Shown here: positions 11,669 through 23,500 of the stretch, one piece after another | Layout of the letters: each line of letters starts with the position of its first letter | Position numbering within the stretch: position 1 is the first letter of the stretch | NCBI GenBank assembly: GCA_033002965.1 | Contig: JAURVB010012710.1 | Span: 62,001-126,000, forward strand | Source: Piper betle | Lineage: Eukaryota; Streptophyta; Magnoliopsida; Piperales; Piperaceae | DNA: 64,000 nucleotides | Direction: 5' to 3' | Program-made: the position numbers and the translations under genes | Notes under the pieces: model-generated | Seen by the model: the letters and a program-made list of their open reading frames with translations, nothing else | Database searches by the model: none | What the model was told of the DNA's origin: nothing

Positions 11669-11852
11669 CTTATAATACACTCTTGCACTATTTGAGCAAT
11701 TGATTGAAATGACGTTGAAGTTCTTGACATGTTACAACTTTGTTCGTATCTAAACCTTGTAGATGGGCTCACGTGGACGTGCTATACCATTCCCCCCTTA
11801 ACGATAATGCATATGAAGTGGGAGTTAATTAGCCAAAATTGGTGTATACGTC

Positions 11853-12418
11853 TAGGGGTGCTAATTGAGCAAGCGAGTCAGGCTCAACATGTGTTCAAAC
11901 TCGGCTCGAATAGCTCGAAACCTCGATCGAACTCGACTCGAGATCGAACGAGTTTTGGACATACATGCTCAAGTTCGACTCGAATATCTTTTATGTGTTC
12001 GAGCTCGACTCGAGCTCGGATATACTTAAACTGTTTATTTTTGTGAGCTCGTTCGTTAGCTCGAAACCAGCTCGATTAAAAGTCATAAGTACCTCACTTT
12101 AAAAAAATGTGGTCAATGTGGTTTGAACCCACAACCTTGAAGTCATCAAGGTGAATACTTACTATCTCAACTATCTTGCTTCTTTGTTATTATATTTCAT
12201 ATATATATAATATAATTTAAAGATTATATTATTATATTATTTTATTGAGTCGAGTTCGAGTCGAACTACGAGTCGAGTCGAGTCGAACACGACCTTGCTC
12301 AAGCTCGGCTCGTAAGATTCGAGTTTGAGTCAAGCATTTAAATATTGAGTTTCAAGTCGAGTCAAGCCGAGCCAAACGTAAAATGCTTACGAAGTAACTC
12401 ACTCAATTAGCAACCCTA
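11853..12418 (+). mobile_element. hAT-like non-autonomous element with intact ends and 8-bp TSD
   Basis: The left end 'taggggtgctaattgag' and the reverse-complemented right end 'tagggttgctaattgag' match at 16 of 17 bases. A perfect 8-bp direct duplication 'tatacgtc' flanks the element (11845-11852 and 12419-12426). Subterminal zones are dense in 'gagtcgag' and 'cgagctcg' words. The length is 566 bp with no coding capacity. TAGGG-type ends plus an 8-bp duplication are characteristic of hAT elements. A truncated relative lies at 9575-9782. Confidence 0.88.
12112..12176 (-). repeat. tRNA-like (SINE-head-like) segment inside the hAT element
   Basis: On the minus strand there is a B-box-like 'gggttcaaacc' inside a 5-bp stem ('tgtgg'/'ccaca'). 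It is preceded by a 5-bp stem 'ccttg'/'caagg' closing a 7-base loop 'atgactt', and by a D-arm-like 'tagttgagatagtaag'. The acceptor stem is not convincing, so this is not called as a working tRNA gene. It may be an old SINE or tRNA pseudogene carried in the element. Confidence 0.45.
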
Positions 12419-12426
12419 TATACGTC

Positions 12427-15400
12427 CATGGATATACTGACCATAAAATATTATACATACTATGTGAAACTCAATTTTTTAAAAGAATCAAATGCTTTTT
12501 ATTAAAGTTGATGAATCATTCGCGCGTCGTCATTGAGATCCCACATTAATTTGTCTTCTAAAAGCTCAAGTAATTAACGAATGCCAAATGAATCAACACA
12601 TAAAATACTACCATGTTGGAAATAACAATTTTTAGAGGCACCAACCACCGTATATAAAATTAGTTATATGTAGCGATTATTTAAATGTGGTGGACAATGT
12701 TAATAGTCTTTTTGAAAATGTCGGCGTGCCTCTTTTGGGTGTAATAGATAGAGTTTCTATTGTTTGTCATATGAATGAAGTTTTCAAAAATAGAGTCTAA
12801 GGGTATATAATATGATCACACATCTGTTGGGACTTAGGAGTCTCTATAGTCTTCGAGTGTCTGGTCATGATACCTCTTTTTGTAAACCCAGAGTACTCTT
12901 ATATAATATTTGGTCCTTTTGTTCGAAAAAAATATTATAAAGAATTTCCTCATCGAGTTGACTTAGACTACGCGTTTTATCGATTTATAATTAATGTTTG
13001 TCTAAGCCAGTTAGCATACTAGTGTGACGATAATTGATACTTTTAAATTGCATCTCATTAACTCATAATACGCATATAATATATATATATATATATATAT
13101 AAATTAATAATTGCCCCCTTCTCTTCCCTATTTAAGTAAGTAGTTGTGCCCTGTGAATAAACATAACGTTGATCCCACTCTTTCCTAATTGTACAGTAGG
13201 ACATTTAGTTGGGTTGTTTTGTGATCATTTATTATCAAAATATTTAGTAGTAACGATAACGAATAAAAAGGTGTTTGATAAAATATTGGCAAAAATAAAA
13301 AATAGGTTATTTCCAAAAAGTTTCACAAAATGTTAAAAAGTTGAACCCTATTTATTTTTTTAGTGGTCATCTTTCTCCACTTTCCGTATGCAATGTGATT
13401 GTTTTTATAATTATAATGAAATAAAAATTGTATCAAAATTATGAAAAATTTTGTAAAAAATTTTCTATTGCAACCAAACGCCGCCAGCTATAATAATAAC
13501 TTCCTTTGCTTTTTGAGTAAATTTATCGATGAAATGGCCATGGAGTGTTCAAGAAATTAATATCGCGCTCAAGACAATGCCCAACCTCAACATCGGCATC
13601 TCTCTTGCAATAATTCTCAACGTTTGTGAGATGAATTCTCCTGCTGGCTTCACTTATAACTAGTCTGTTCAATGTATACTTTGAGGGGTTATGGTCTATT
13701 TATTCTTTATCTTCTTGAACCAATGGTTGTGCTGAAATAAAGAAATTATTTTACATGTGTATCTATTGTTAGACTTTATTAAATTTTATATCAAATCATT
13801 GAGTAAATAAACTAGATAACAGAAGCATACCCCTAAAGCCATAAGAGAAACTAGAGTCTTACCACCTTAAATTTTGATCTTCTAAATCTAAGAAAAAATT
13901 TTCAACACTTGAATTCTGGACAATAGAATACCAAAACAAAAACTGCTTATTAATTTAAGGACTATAACCTCCTTATTTATAACTGTAATTTCATAAATTT
14001 ATTTTCACCATCACGAAAAAAAAAATTAAAAGGTATTTATAAATTAAATTCCACATTTTTTCACTTTAAATTCCATACCTTAATTTATAGCTCATAACCT
14101 TTCACTTTAGTAAATCAATTTAATTTAGGTCAACCTTATATAATAAAATATGACACAAATCCTAATTACATATATATTTATGTCCAATATCCGACGTCTA
14201 TATCTATATATCTTTTCATTTTTAGTTTTGGGTTCAAGGCATACACCCCACACCCATTTTTTTATCTTCTCGTGCCTGCGCTTTAGCTAAAGGGCTGCTT
14301 TGGGCTTCACTGCTGTCTCAAGGACTAAGGTTCTGTACTATCTAATGGAAAAGTTCAGTATGCGCTAATGCATTCATGTGTCTGTTAAAATTGGACGATT
14401 CGTGTTATTTTAATAGATGCTTAGATTTCGTCAAGCTGATATGAAAATATCCATATACTAGCTCAAACTAAGCAATCCTATATCTAGTATGTACAACATT
14501 TTGCATTGAAAAGAAAAAATGGGCCAAGGAGTGCATGGTAGGATGAGTTAGCCCGTTTCTTCCCCGTTCTACAGCAAGTATTGCCGCTGAGTTTAAATTC
14601 GAAGTTAATTATCTTATATAAGCTTCAAATGGTCGTGTCTGTGTCCCTTTTTATCTTCTCGAAAAAAACAAAACTAAGTGAACAATATCTGTTTTCTCCA
14701 TCTCAATTTCCAAGAGTCCTATTACCTGTGTACAAATGTGAATATCCCACTCTTCAAAGTCCATACGACTCCTCAAAGTCCTAACGACCCAAGTGTGAAT
14801 TAGTGTATTCAAGTCCTCTTTTTAAAATAATTAACTTAAATTTATAATTTATGAAACACCCGAGTAATATATAAGCCCATCCTATTACATTTGGCTGGAT
14901 TGTTACACATAGATAACATGCAAACATTACGAAAACATGTACCATTGATTATATTCGATCTGCCCATAACATCTAAACATCAATAGTGATCACTTAATTT
15001 TTGAGCCTGTCCTGCTCCTCGCTTATTTTACTCAAACTTGCGGCTCATAAAAACCTGCTCATAAAATGACTTAGTAGGAGCCCAACAGTTTAGATTACAT
15101 AATTTTGGTGGAGTTACCCAGTCATAATTTGCGCTATCCTTGGTCGTCGATGTTGGCACTCAACTTACTCTGGGAGTACTCCCTCCTTGCCTTCATCCAC
15201 ACGTTTGTAATAGGTGCGAATAAGCTTTTCACTGCTCACAAACTCCAGTATTTGCCATTCAAAAACTTTAAACAAATTTGATGAATATGAAAGATATTTA
15301 GAGACATAATTTTAAAACTTTTTTCTGATTCTAAAAATGTTCTGAGTCGACTTGACTCTATAGCTTGCCGAGTTAAATTTAATGGATGATTTTATAATGA

Positions 15401-15859
15401 TCAATTTAGTAATTTACTTTTTTCTTTTAGATTAGCTAAAGCCAAAATCAATATTTTTAAGTTATGCAAGTCATGTTGTTATCAATTTCAACTGTCAAAA
15501 GAATAACATATATTAATTTCATATAAATTTTTATTTATATAATTAAGAATTTAATATAAATGACTTTAGTCAACTTGAAATATTCTAAGTCGGCTCTATT
15601 CCATGAGATGCAAGTCGAGTCTGAGTTTCGAGCTTTTAACTATGAGTCAGTTATGTCCTTAAATTGTCCCTTGAAATACATTGATTAATTAGGTTACATA
15701 AATAGTTGATAAACTTTACTAAAAAACAGTAAAAAATAAATTACTTATGGAGAATAAAATTATTTGATTATGTGGTGAAGGCGTGGAATGATAGGGCCGA
15801 GTCAAAATCTATCAATGGCCATTATTAATTAATTATTATTAATATCATAGTTTATCATT
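12427..15859. other. AT-rich intergenic DNA
   Basis: About 3.4 kb with no gene recognised. It contains a short (AT)n tract at about 13079-13101. The open frames are short and patternless. Confidence 0.45.
13079..13101. repeat. (AT)n microsatellite
   Basis: Uninterrupted AT dinucleotides read directly. Confidence 0.85.
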
Positions 15860-16105
15860 GTACCTAATATACCACGTATTGTATTTAAATCAGGTACGGT
15901 TTAAACTTTTGTACAATTTTAATCGGTGCCCCAATATTTATTATGAACTTTTCACAAAATTTAGTTTTTTGTCAAAAATTTCTACATATTTTAATCAATA
16001 TTTAATAAAATATTGATGGCAAAAATATTTTAAATATTTAATGAAATATTTTATTTATAATTTTTGAATATAGTCCAACCCAATTTAATCCAGTTGAGCC
16101 AAACA
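15860..16105 (+). repeat. AT-rich dispersed repeat, copy 1 of 3
   Basis: It shares the ordered phrases 'gtaca.tttta', 'ttcacaaaattt.gttttttgt', 'aatattgatggcaaaa', 'atttaataaaatatt' and 'ttataatttt' with 17598-17850 (same strand) and 19905-20095 (opposite strand). The class is unknown; no ends or coding sequence were resolved. Confidence 0.65.
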
Positions 16106-16744
16106 TACACGGTAATCACTAGTACACTATTTAAAATTATACTAAATACAAGCAAAATTAAAGAGTAAAATTGAATCTCAAAATAGCATCTGGGATTAAT
16201 TTTGACCTGGTTCTTAAATCCATTTAAGGCTAGCTAGTGGTGATGAATGTCTCATGTTGAGCAAATTGTGGTTCAAATATGGCGTTCTAGTTCTGATGTC
16301 TACATGCTCCAACATGCTCAACCACTTCTTTGCAAATTGCAAATAATTATTTCTCAAGTCTTGTTGGGGGCCATTGTATGTTCAGATATAAAAAGTCTTT
16401 GGATCTTAGGATACATAAATTAGCTTTTTAGTGGAGTGCGTTTCATGTGGTAATTCCACGAATATAATACAACAACAAGCTTTGTAAAATATTACTTTGT
16501 TGTTTTTGAGCCAGGTATACATAGTTGTCCTTATTTAGAGTGTCCCACTTTTTCTGGCACTTTCCCTGTCATCCAGGTACTCTATATATGTATTATGTGC
16601 CCTAAGAAAAGTTAAAATATTGTCACTTTCTATTTTCTTCCTCAATAGGAATTTGAAACCAAGAAGGTTGAGGGCAATAAGTTAAGCTTTCTACAAGAAA
16701 TGAGAAGATAATTTTTTATATTAGTTGGTTGGGGAAAAATCAAA

Positions 16745-17230
16745 GTAAAACTACTGAAACAGAAAATTTAAATTTAAATACCAAAATTACCCTTAAATAA
16801 AAATTTTAAAAAAATTTTTTGACGGGACCAACGTGTCCAGTCCACCCTTTAGCAGGGGCTGACATGCCTAGCCGCCCAAAGCCAGGGGCTAGACCTAGCC
16901 ACTAAGCTGGGTTGCCAGATCTGGCCAACCTTGGCTAGGGGGTGACTGGCAACCGATTATAATCGACAACGTTGATTTTTTTTAAATTTAAAATTTTGAG
17001 GTCGGCTCGCAATTGTCGTTAGATGGCTACGACTAATTAGGGGTGGTCAAATCTGACTACCCCAAGACCATAGGTGGCACTTTTGATCGCCTTTAAGTCT
17101 ATAGGCGATTTGGATCTCGGTTGTCAAAGTAAGGGCAGTAGGTCGGCCGCCCCTCAAAGATTTAAAAAAAAATTTTCAAGTGAGGGTAGTTCAAGACAAT
17201 TTTAATTTTTCCTTTTTTTCTTGTAATTAA
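16745..17230. mobile_element. GC-island repeat with AT-rich flanks, probable transposon remnant
   Basis: A GC-richer core (about 16820-17150, words such as 'ggggctagacctagcc') is bordered by 'aattaccctt...aaaaattttaaa' on the left and, inverted, 'actaccctcacttgaaaatttttt' on the right. These suggest weak terminal inverted repeats. No target-site duplication or gene. Confidence 0.3.
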
Positions 17231-17597
17231 ACCTAATTTTCCCTAACACGGCTGCTAATATAAAAAAATGTATTCTCTTTCCTTACATAAGGCTCCTCTG
17301 TTACATTGGTATCCTCAACCTTTGAACCTGAGAGCAGGCCATGGGCATATTGGACTCTTGCTCACAACATGGCATGCTATTAAATGTATTTTTTATTATA
17401 CATGGAAAACTTTAAGAAAGCTACAGACTTCTAATTACTTCCAAAAACTACTAATGACTTAGATTTCAATAGGTATTCACTATTCCCTAGGACACTTATC
17501 TAATTTCATCAATTTTTTTGGAACCAACTTAAAAAAGTACAGCATCTTAATTTGTCAAGAAGTAGAAAAACAAATGTTTATATACCTCATAGTATAG

Positions 17598-17850
17598 TTT
17601 TAAATATCATATTGTACTATATATTGTGTACCTCTTTCAAATATGGTACAATTTAAAATTTTATATGATTTTAATCATTAACCAAATTTTTAATCTGGAA
17701 ATTTCACAAAATTTGGTTTTTTGTTGAAAATTGCGATATTTTAATTATTATTCAATGAAATATTGACGACAAAATACATTTTTAATATTTAATAAAATAT
17801 TTATTTATAATTTTAGATCAAGTTAAAACTGATTTGATTTGGCAGAAAAA
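17598..17850 (+). repeat. AT-rich dispersed repeat, copy 2 of 3
   Basis: Collinear with 15860-16105: 'ttcacaaaatttggttttttg', 'gaaatattgacgacaaaa' and 'taataaaatatttatttata'. Confidence 0.65.
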
Positions 17851-19307
17851 AATATATTGGATAATTGAAACTATGCTTCTTTTGGTTTTACTTTCATACC
17901 AACTATAGAGGCCGGACCAAATTAGTGAAAATTGATGAGCTTATTATCTTTTTAAAAATAATTAATCAAATTAAAAATTTTAAGCACATTCCCAATAATG
18001 TATTAAATCTTACTCCAATAGGTATAAAACGTGAGATTAACCTAACTTTTTTTTTAAAGTTGTTACATCAACACTACACAACAATTTTAATCTAAAAATT
18101 AATGTTTTTTCTCCTTGGTCTTATATATATATATGTGTGTGTATCTTGGCCTTTTTTTTTAGAACTTAAAAGTAATCACCTTCTTTTATTCCCAGCATGT
18201 ATAATATCTTGGCCTTGACTAAGCGTTTTTTTCATGTAACTCAATCTTTCAAATTTTCTATGAATCTAAACACAATTTTATTACATAGTACGCATGAACA
18301 TAAATAATAAAATCTAAAAAGTATCTTGATTTTCATGATTCAATTAATAAAATAAAGGGAAAAGTTAAAGTGAGCTACATATTGCATATTTTATAGGAGT
18401 TGCACATCTAATTTAAATCTTTTTTTAGTAAGTCTCATAAAGTGATATTTATATGTATTAAAAGTAAAGTGCATAACTAAGATGTTGATAAAATTTTATT
18501 TTTTATATTATTATGACCTACTTTTAAATTTTAAAAATACAATAGTTAATAGATATTTTGGAATTAATTTTTGTTATAATAAATTTGATAATTAAGATGA
18601 ATGTGTTAGAAATATTAGATCGAATTAAAAATTTGTAGTTATTATTATTATTATTTTTTGAATATTATCTATCTAATTTTTGAATAGTGAGACCTACTAA
18701 TTTACTTTAAATAAAAGGTGCAACATATATAAGCTAACTTATATATATATATATATATAAATTTCTAAAATAATATATTTTTATTTGAGTTTCTATGGAT
18801 TTGAATTTTTGTGTCCTAAATCATAATAATTTATTTTTTTTAGAAATTATCTTATTTTTAAATATATATATTAAGTTTAATCTACGAGTATATTAGGTCG
18901 GGCAATGGAGGATCCGTCACAATCAAGTTGATAAGTGTACTGCACGTAATTAATTCGTGTTGACAACTAATATTACTTTTTTATTGAAAATGCTCCCAAC
19001 TAAACCCATAAAACAAAACATATAACAAAATATCTCACAATATTCGTGATTGAGAGATCCTGCGAGCGATGATGGGCCAACAAGCACAAAGACAGAGAGA
19101 AAAGATTCTTTCCTCTAATAGGGCAATTGTTCCATTACGACAGGAAGGTTAAACAAGTGTTATTCACGGTCCCCCAACCTTAGTTCCTTATTGCTCTTCA
19201 ATTTACAACTCTTTTAAGTCATGGTAAACCAATATTATAAATCTCCATTCTTTCTCACCTTTTGCATTAAATATATATAAAATAAAAACACAATATTGTA
19301 TGCTCAT
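17851..19307. other. AT-rich intergenic DNA
   Basis: No gene recognised. Short TA/TG tracts occur near 18121-18142 and 18741-18760. The 76-residue open frame at 17865-18095 has no recognisable feature. Confidence 0.45.
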
Positions 19308-19484
19308 GTCAAATGACTTTTTTCGATTATAATTTCATATTGCTGAATAAATTTAATTATAACGATCAAGATCAAATAACTAGATTTACATAAGGTGTCA
19401 AATGACTTTTTCTGTTATAATTTTATATTGTTAAATAAATTTAATTATAACAACCGGGGTCAAATAATTAGATTTACACAAATA
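19308..19484 (+). repeat. Tandem duplication, two ~89-bp units
   Basis: Unit 1 starts at 19308 and unit 2 at 19397. Both carry 'gtcaaatgactttt', 'attataattt.atattg', 'aataaatttaattataac' and 'ggtcaaataa.tagatttaca'-type phrases with a few substitutions. Confidence 0.8.
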
Positions 19485-19904
19485 TAGGTAACAATTAAAT
19501 ATAATTATGATCAAATTTAGTTGCAAATGATATGACTTATGTATATCATCTATATTAAATCATTATAGAGACGAGTACAATTCGTTATACCCTTCATGAC
19601 TACCTTATGAATAATTAATCCATAATATAATTGGACTATTGTTAGACAAACTAATAAATCCATGGTCAAATGATAGTTAAAATCATTGTCTATTACAATA
19701 ATAATTAGTTTTTAAATATGTATGAAATAATTATAAAACATAATTTGATAATTGTATAAAATATTTTATGTAGATAACAATTAACATACACAATAAAAGA
19801 TGTACGAGTAAATTAATTTATATGTGTTTGTCTCATACTTTTAATTTTAAATATTATAAAAGTAACCTTATAGAATTTTTAGGTAGTAAGAGATATATTT
19901 AATT

Positions 19905-20095
19905 CAATCGGATTGAACTGTATTAAACCTTATTTTAAAATTATTAATAAAATATTTTATTAAATATTAAAAATATATTTTTTCATCAATATTTTATAAA
20001 AAATTTATATTAAAAAATAGGGACCGGTTATATCGAATTTAAAAATACAAACCAGGCAATACGATACGAGATTTAAAATATAATTTTTGCCGGAG
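19905..20095 (-). repeat. AT-rich dispersed repeat, copy 3 of 3 (inverted)
   Basis: Reverse-complement relative of the repeats at 15860 and 17598 ('aatattttattaaatatt', 'catcaatattttat'). It ends about 500 bases upstream of the CBP60 start codon, so it may border that gene's promoter. Confidence 0.6.
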
Positions 20096-20588
20096 AGGGA
20101 GGTAGATGTTATTTGCTAAATTAAGAGTGCCTCCACAAAATTAAAAATTAAAATAAAAAGCGGGGCTGGCGGCAAGCCCGAGGAAATGGCAGCAATTATG
20201 TCATTTTGCAAATTTTACCTCTAACGTGGAAACAACACTTACCAGCCCTCATAATGTAATATCACAAATACTACCAACCTACTTGGCAAATTAGTAATGA
20301 TTAAATAACGAAAAAAGGGTCGCCTAAATTATCGCTCACTTGTGCTGGCCGCCACACTCGGAGTCCCCAATCCCTGTTCGTCAACTCCGCTCCGTCAATC
20401 GGTGAAACGCCTTGATCATGTACAAATCTCGAACCTCAATTGATGTTTTTCTTCTGTTCAATCGTATAATTTAGCTATGGATTATGGGTTTTGTTCTGTG
20501 GTGACGATTTGTTTGGTAGTTGTGTGAATTTTTGTTTTGGGTATATGTTTGTGGTAGATCCGGTGGGGTTTGGGGTTTGTGTGAGGAA
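20096..20588 (+). promoter_or_regulatory. CBP60 promoter / 5' leader region
   Basis: Composition changes from repeat DNA to a more mixed leader at about 20330-20588 ('gccgccacactcggagtccc', 'caactccgctccgtcaatcg'), consistent with a 5' untranslated region. No single TATA box stands out. A first ATG at 20418 is followed by only a very short frame. Confidence 0.4.
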
Positions 20589-23500
20589 ATGCAGAGGCAG
20601 ACCAGGTTGATGGAGAGATCGAATAGTATGGCGAGGGAGAAGCGGGTTTTGGAGGCTCACGGGGTGGAGGATGGACCGCCGGATCCCAAGAGGCCCAAAG
20701 TTCCGGCTTTGGCAAGGTTTTTTGTTTTATTTATTTATTTTGATAATTTTTTACTTGAGGGTGGTTGAATTGTGAAATATGTGCTTATTATCATTATTGT
20801 TATGATTATGATTATTGTTGTTGTTGTTGTTGTTATGATTGTTATTTGAATTGTTTCGAGTAATATATTAGTTCATGGTGGAAGTTGTGAACTATGTAGT
20901 GTAATTGAATGAGTGGCATGTTGATCTATCTGTTCATAATTTTTCGATAAATTTTTACTTGAGGGTGCTTGAAGGTTTAATTTTTGAAGTGTTTTTATTG
21001 GATTTTGAGGTCAGATTGAGTTGTTAATGAGGTGTTTTAGAGTGGGCTGGGGTAGAAGTTGTGAACTGTGTTGTGTAACAAATTGAATGGTTTACATGCT
21101 GATCCTAGTAGTTTAGTTGTTCACTATGAGCTTTAGTTAAGTTTGTTTAGTTGATCGCAAAGCAGGCAAGTTTTGAATGCAGCACAGGAAGAATCATGAT
21201 TGGGAGTGAATATCGTCTTTATTATTGCAGCTCTATCTATGATGGCTTTATTGACATAAGTTTGTACCTTTGGGTTGGTGAATGTTAGATGCCTGCTTGG
21301 AAATTGTATATGTGTCATGTTTAATGTTTTCCAGCGCATATGAAAATAGAATTAAAATCTATCATTTGGCCTAGTTTTTTGATATTGGAACTCGATTTAA
21401 TCGGTGTTATTTTTTGAAGTGGTGTAGGTGTCTATCTGATTGGTAGATTGATGCGAGATGTAATTTCTGAACATATTCTGTTCCTTATTTTAACTGAGGG
21501 ATAATTTTGATACTGCAGCGTTATAGTTGAAGCTCTCAAAGTGGATAGCTTGCAGAAACTTTGTTCATCATTGGAGCCGATTCTACGAAGAGTTGTAAGG
21601 CAAATTATATTTTTCTGTTTTTTTAGAGCATGGTATTTATGGAAACTTATTCTCATCCTACTCTAAGGCATCTTATATAAATATGAGTTGTTTCTGTTTT
21701 TGCCAAAGTTAATTGAATAATGAATTTTCAGAGAAAATGATTAATGCCTGCTTGTCCATTCCATGAGATGGAACATAAGAAGCTGCTGATGCAAGCAAGC
21801 AAGGCCACGTGGATGCATTCTTCTCTATCATATGCATATAATAATAATTGAATTTAATTTACTGGTTCTTTGAGCTGGTTCAGCGTATTTATCTGCATAA
21901 ACTCACATGTGCTAATTGATGTAATGATCGTCCTAAATTTCGGACCCGGCAAAGTGTATTCATCTTGATTCCCCCCATGAAATCACGATAGATGTAAATG
22001 TTTCTACGTATTGGCCACAGACGTATGATCCTTTTCCGATTACTTGCAGGTTAGTGAAGAAGTTGAACGCGCATTGGCAAAGCTAGGCACTGCTCAGCTT
22101 ACTGGAAGGTGTGATTCCATGTTTATAATTCTGTTTTCGGCTGAAACAATGGGTGAAAGTGCTATACGCAAGATGATAGGTTAATTAGACAAATCTTATT
22201 TTCCATTTTCTCATCTATCTATAGATTATATCAGTTTTTCATCACTTCTTATAGCCTCTATCAAATATGTTTTTGCTTCTCACCAAAAAAGTAAGGTGCC
22301 CTATACTTCTTCAGAGTAGCATGTAGTTGTCTTAGCAAAATATGGAGCCAACTAAGCAATTTTATCATACTTTGTATTTGAACAATAGAGCAGAGCATAT
22401 ATCTTACTTTGTCATTGGAATCCTGTTGCTATTCCTTCACGTTCACCTCAACATCCTCATTTCAGCCAGTCCTCAATCCATGGTATGGCTTTCATCAGTA
22501 GCCCAACTCATTCTTCTTCTTCTTCTTTGTAATCCACTTGTTCCCAAAAATTGAGGTTGGGGTCCCGACACTCAATCCCTTTCAAAGAAAAGATTGGTCA
22601 TAGCACTCCTATAAACCTTTCTCTTCACATTTGGTAGGTATGTGTACGAAATGAACTGGAAACTTACCAATTGAAGTTACAATCACATTTTTCTTCATTG
22701 AACTACAAAATGTTGGAAATCTGACGTGGTTATTTTTTCACTGACGAAATTATCTTTGCCTGTTTCAAATTTATACCTAATTCCCACTGTATACGAATGA
22801 AATACGCGTCCCACTTGCGAGTTATATAGATAACATCTTTTTTATTGGCGACGCTTACAAGCACAAAAGCTGATTATGTGAATGAATTCAGGGCATCTCC
22901 ACAAAGGTTGGAAGGACCAGATGGGAGGAACTTGCGGCTGCATTTTCGCTCCCGCTTATCACTTCCTCTCTTTACAGGGGGAAAAGTTGAAGGTGAACAG
23001 GGAGCTGCAATTCACGTTGTCCTGCTTGATGCAAACACTGGCGGTGTTGTCTCCACGGGACCGGAGTCATCTGCAAAACTAGATGTCATTGTCCTTGAGG
23101 GTGACTTCAACAATGAAGATGACGATGATTGGACTGCTGAGGATTTTGAAAGTCATACTGTAAAAGAACGTGAAGGAAAAAGACCGCTTTTAGCCGGTGA
23201 ATTGCAGTTGACCTTGAAAGAAGGTGTTGGGACATTAGGAGATCTCACATTTACTGATAACTCGAGTTGGATACGGAGTAGGAAATTTAGGCTTGGGTTA
23301 AAAGTTTCATCAGGCTATTGTGAGGGTGTACGGGTTCGTGAAGCCAAAACTGACGCTTTTAATGTTAAAGATCACAGAGGCGAATGTATGTTCTTCATCT
23401 GCTAGCTGTCAACTGTTTGCTGTTTATTTCAGTATGAAGACCAGCTTTTCTTTTTTTCCCCTGACACGGGAGCCATTTGCAGTATACAAGAAACACTACC

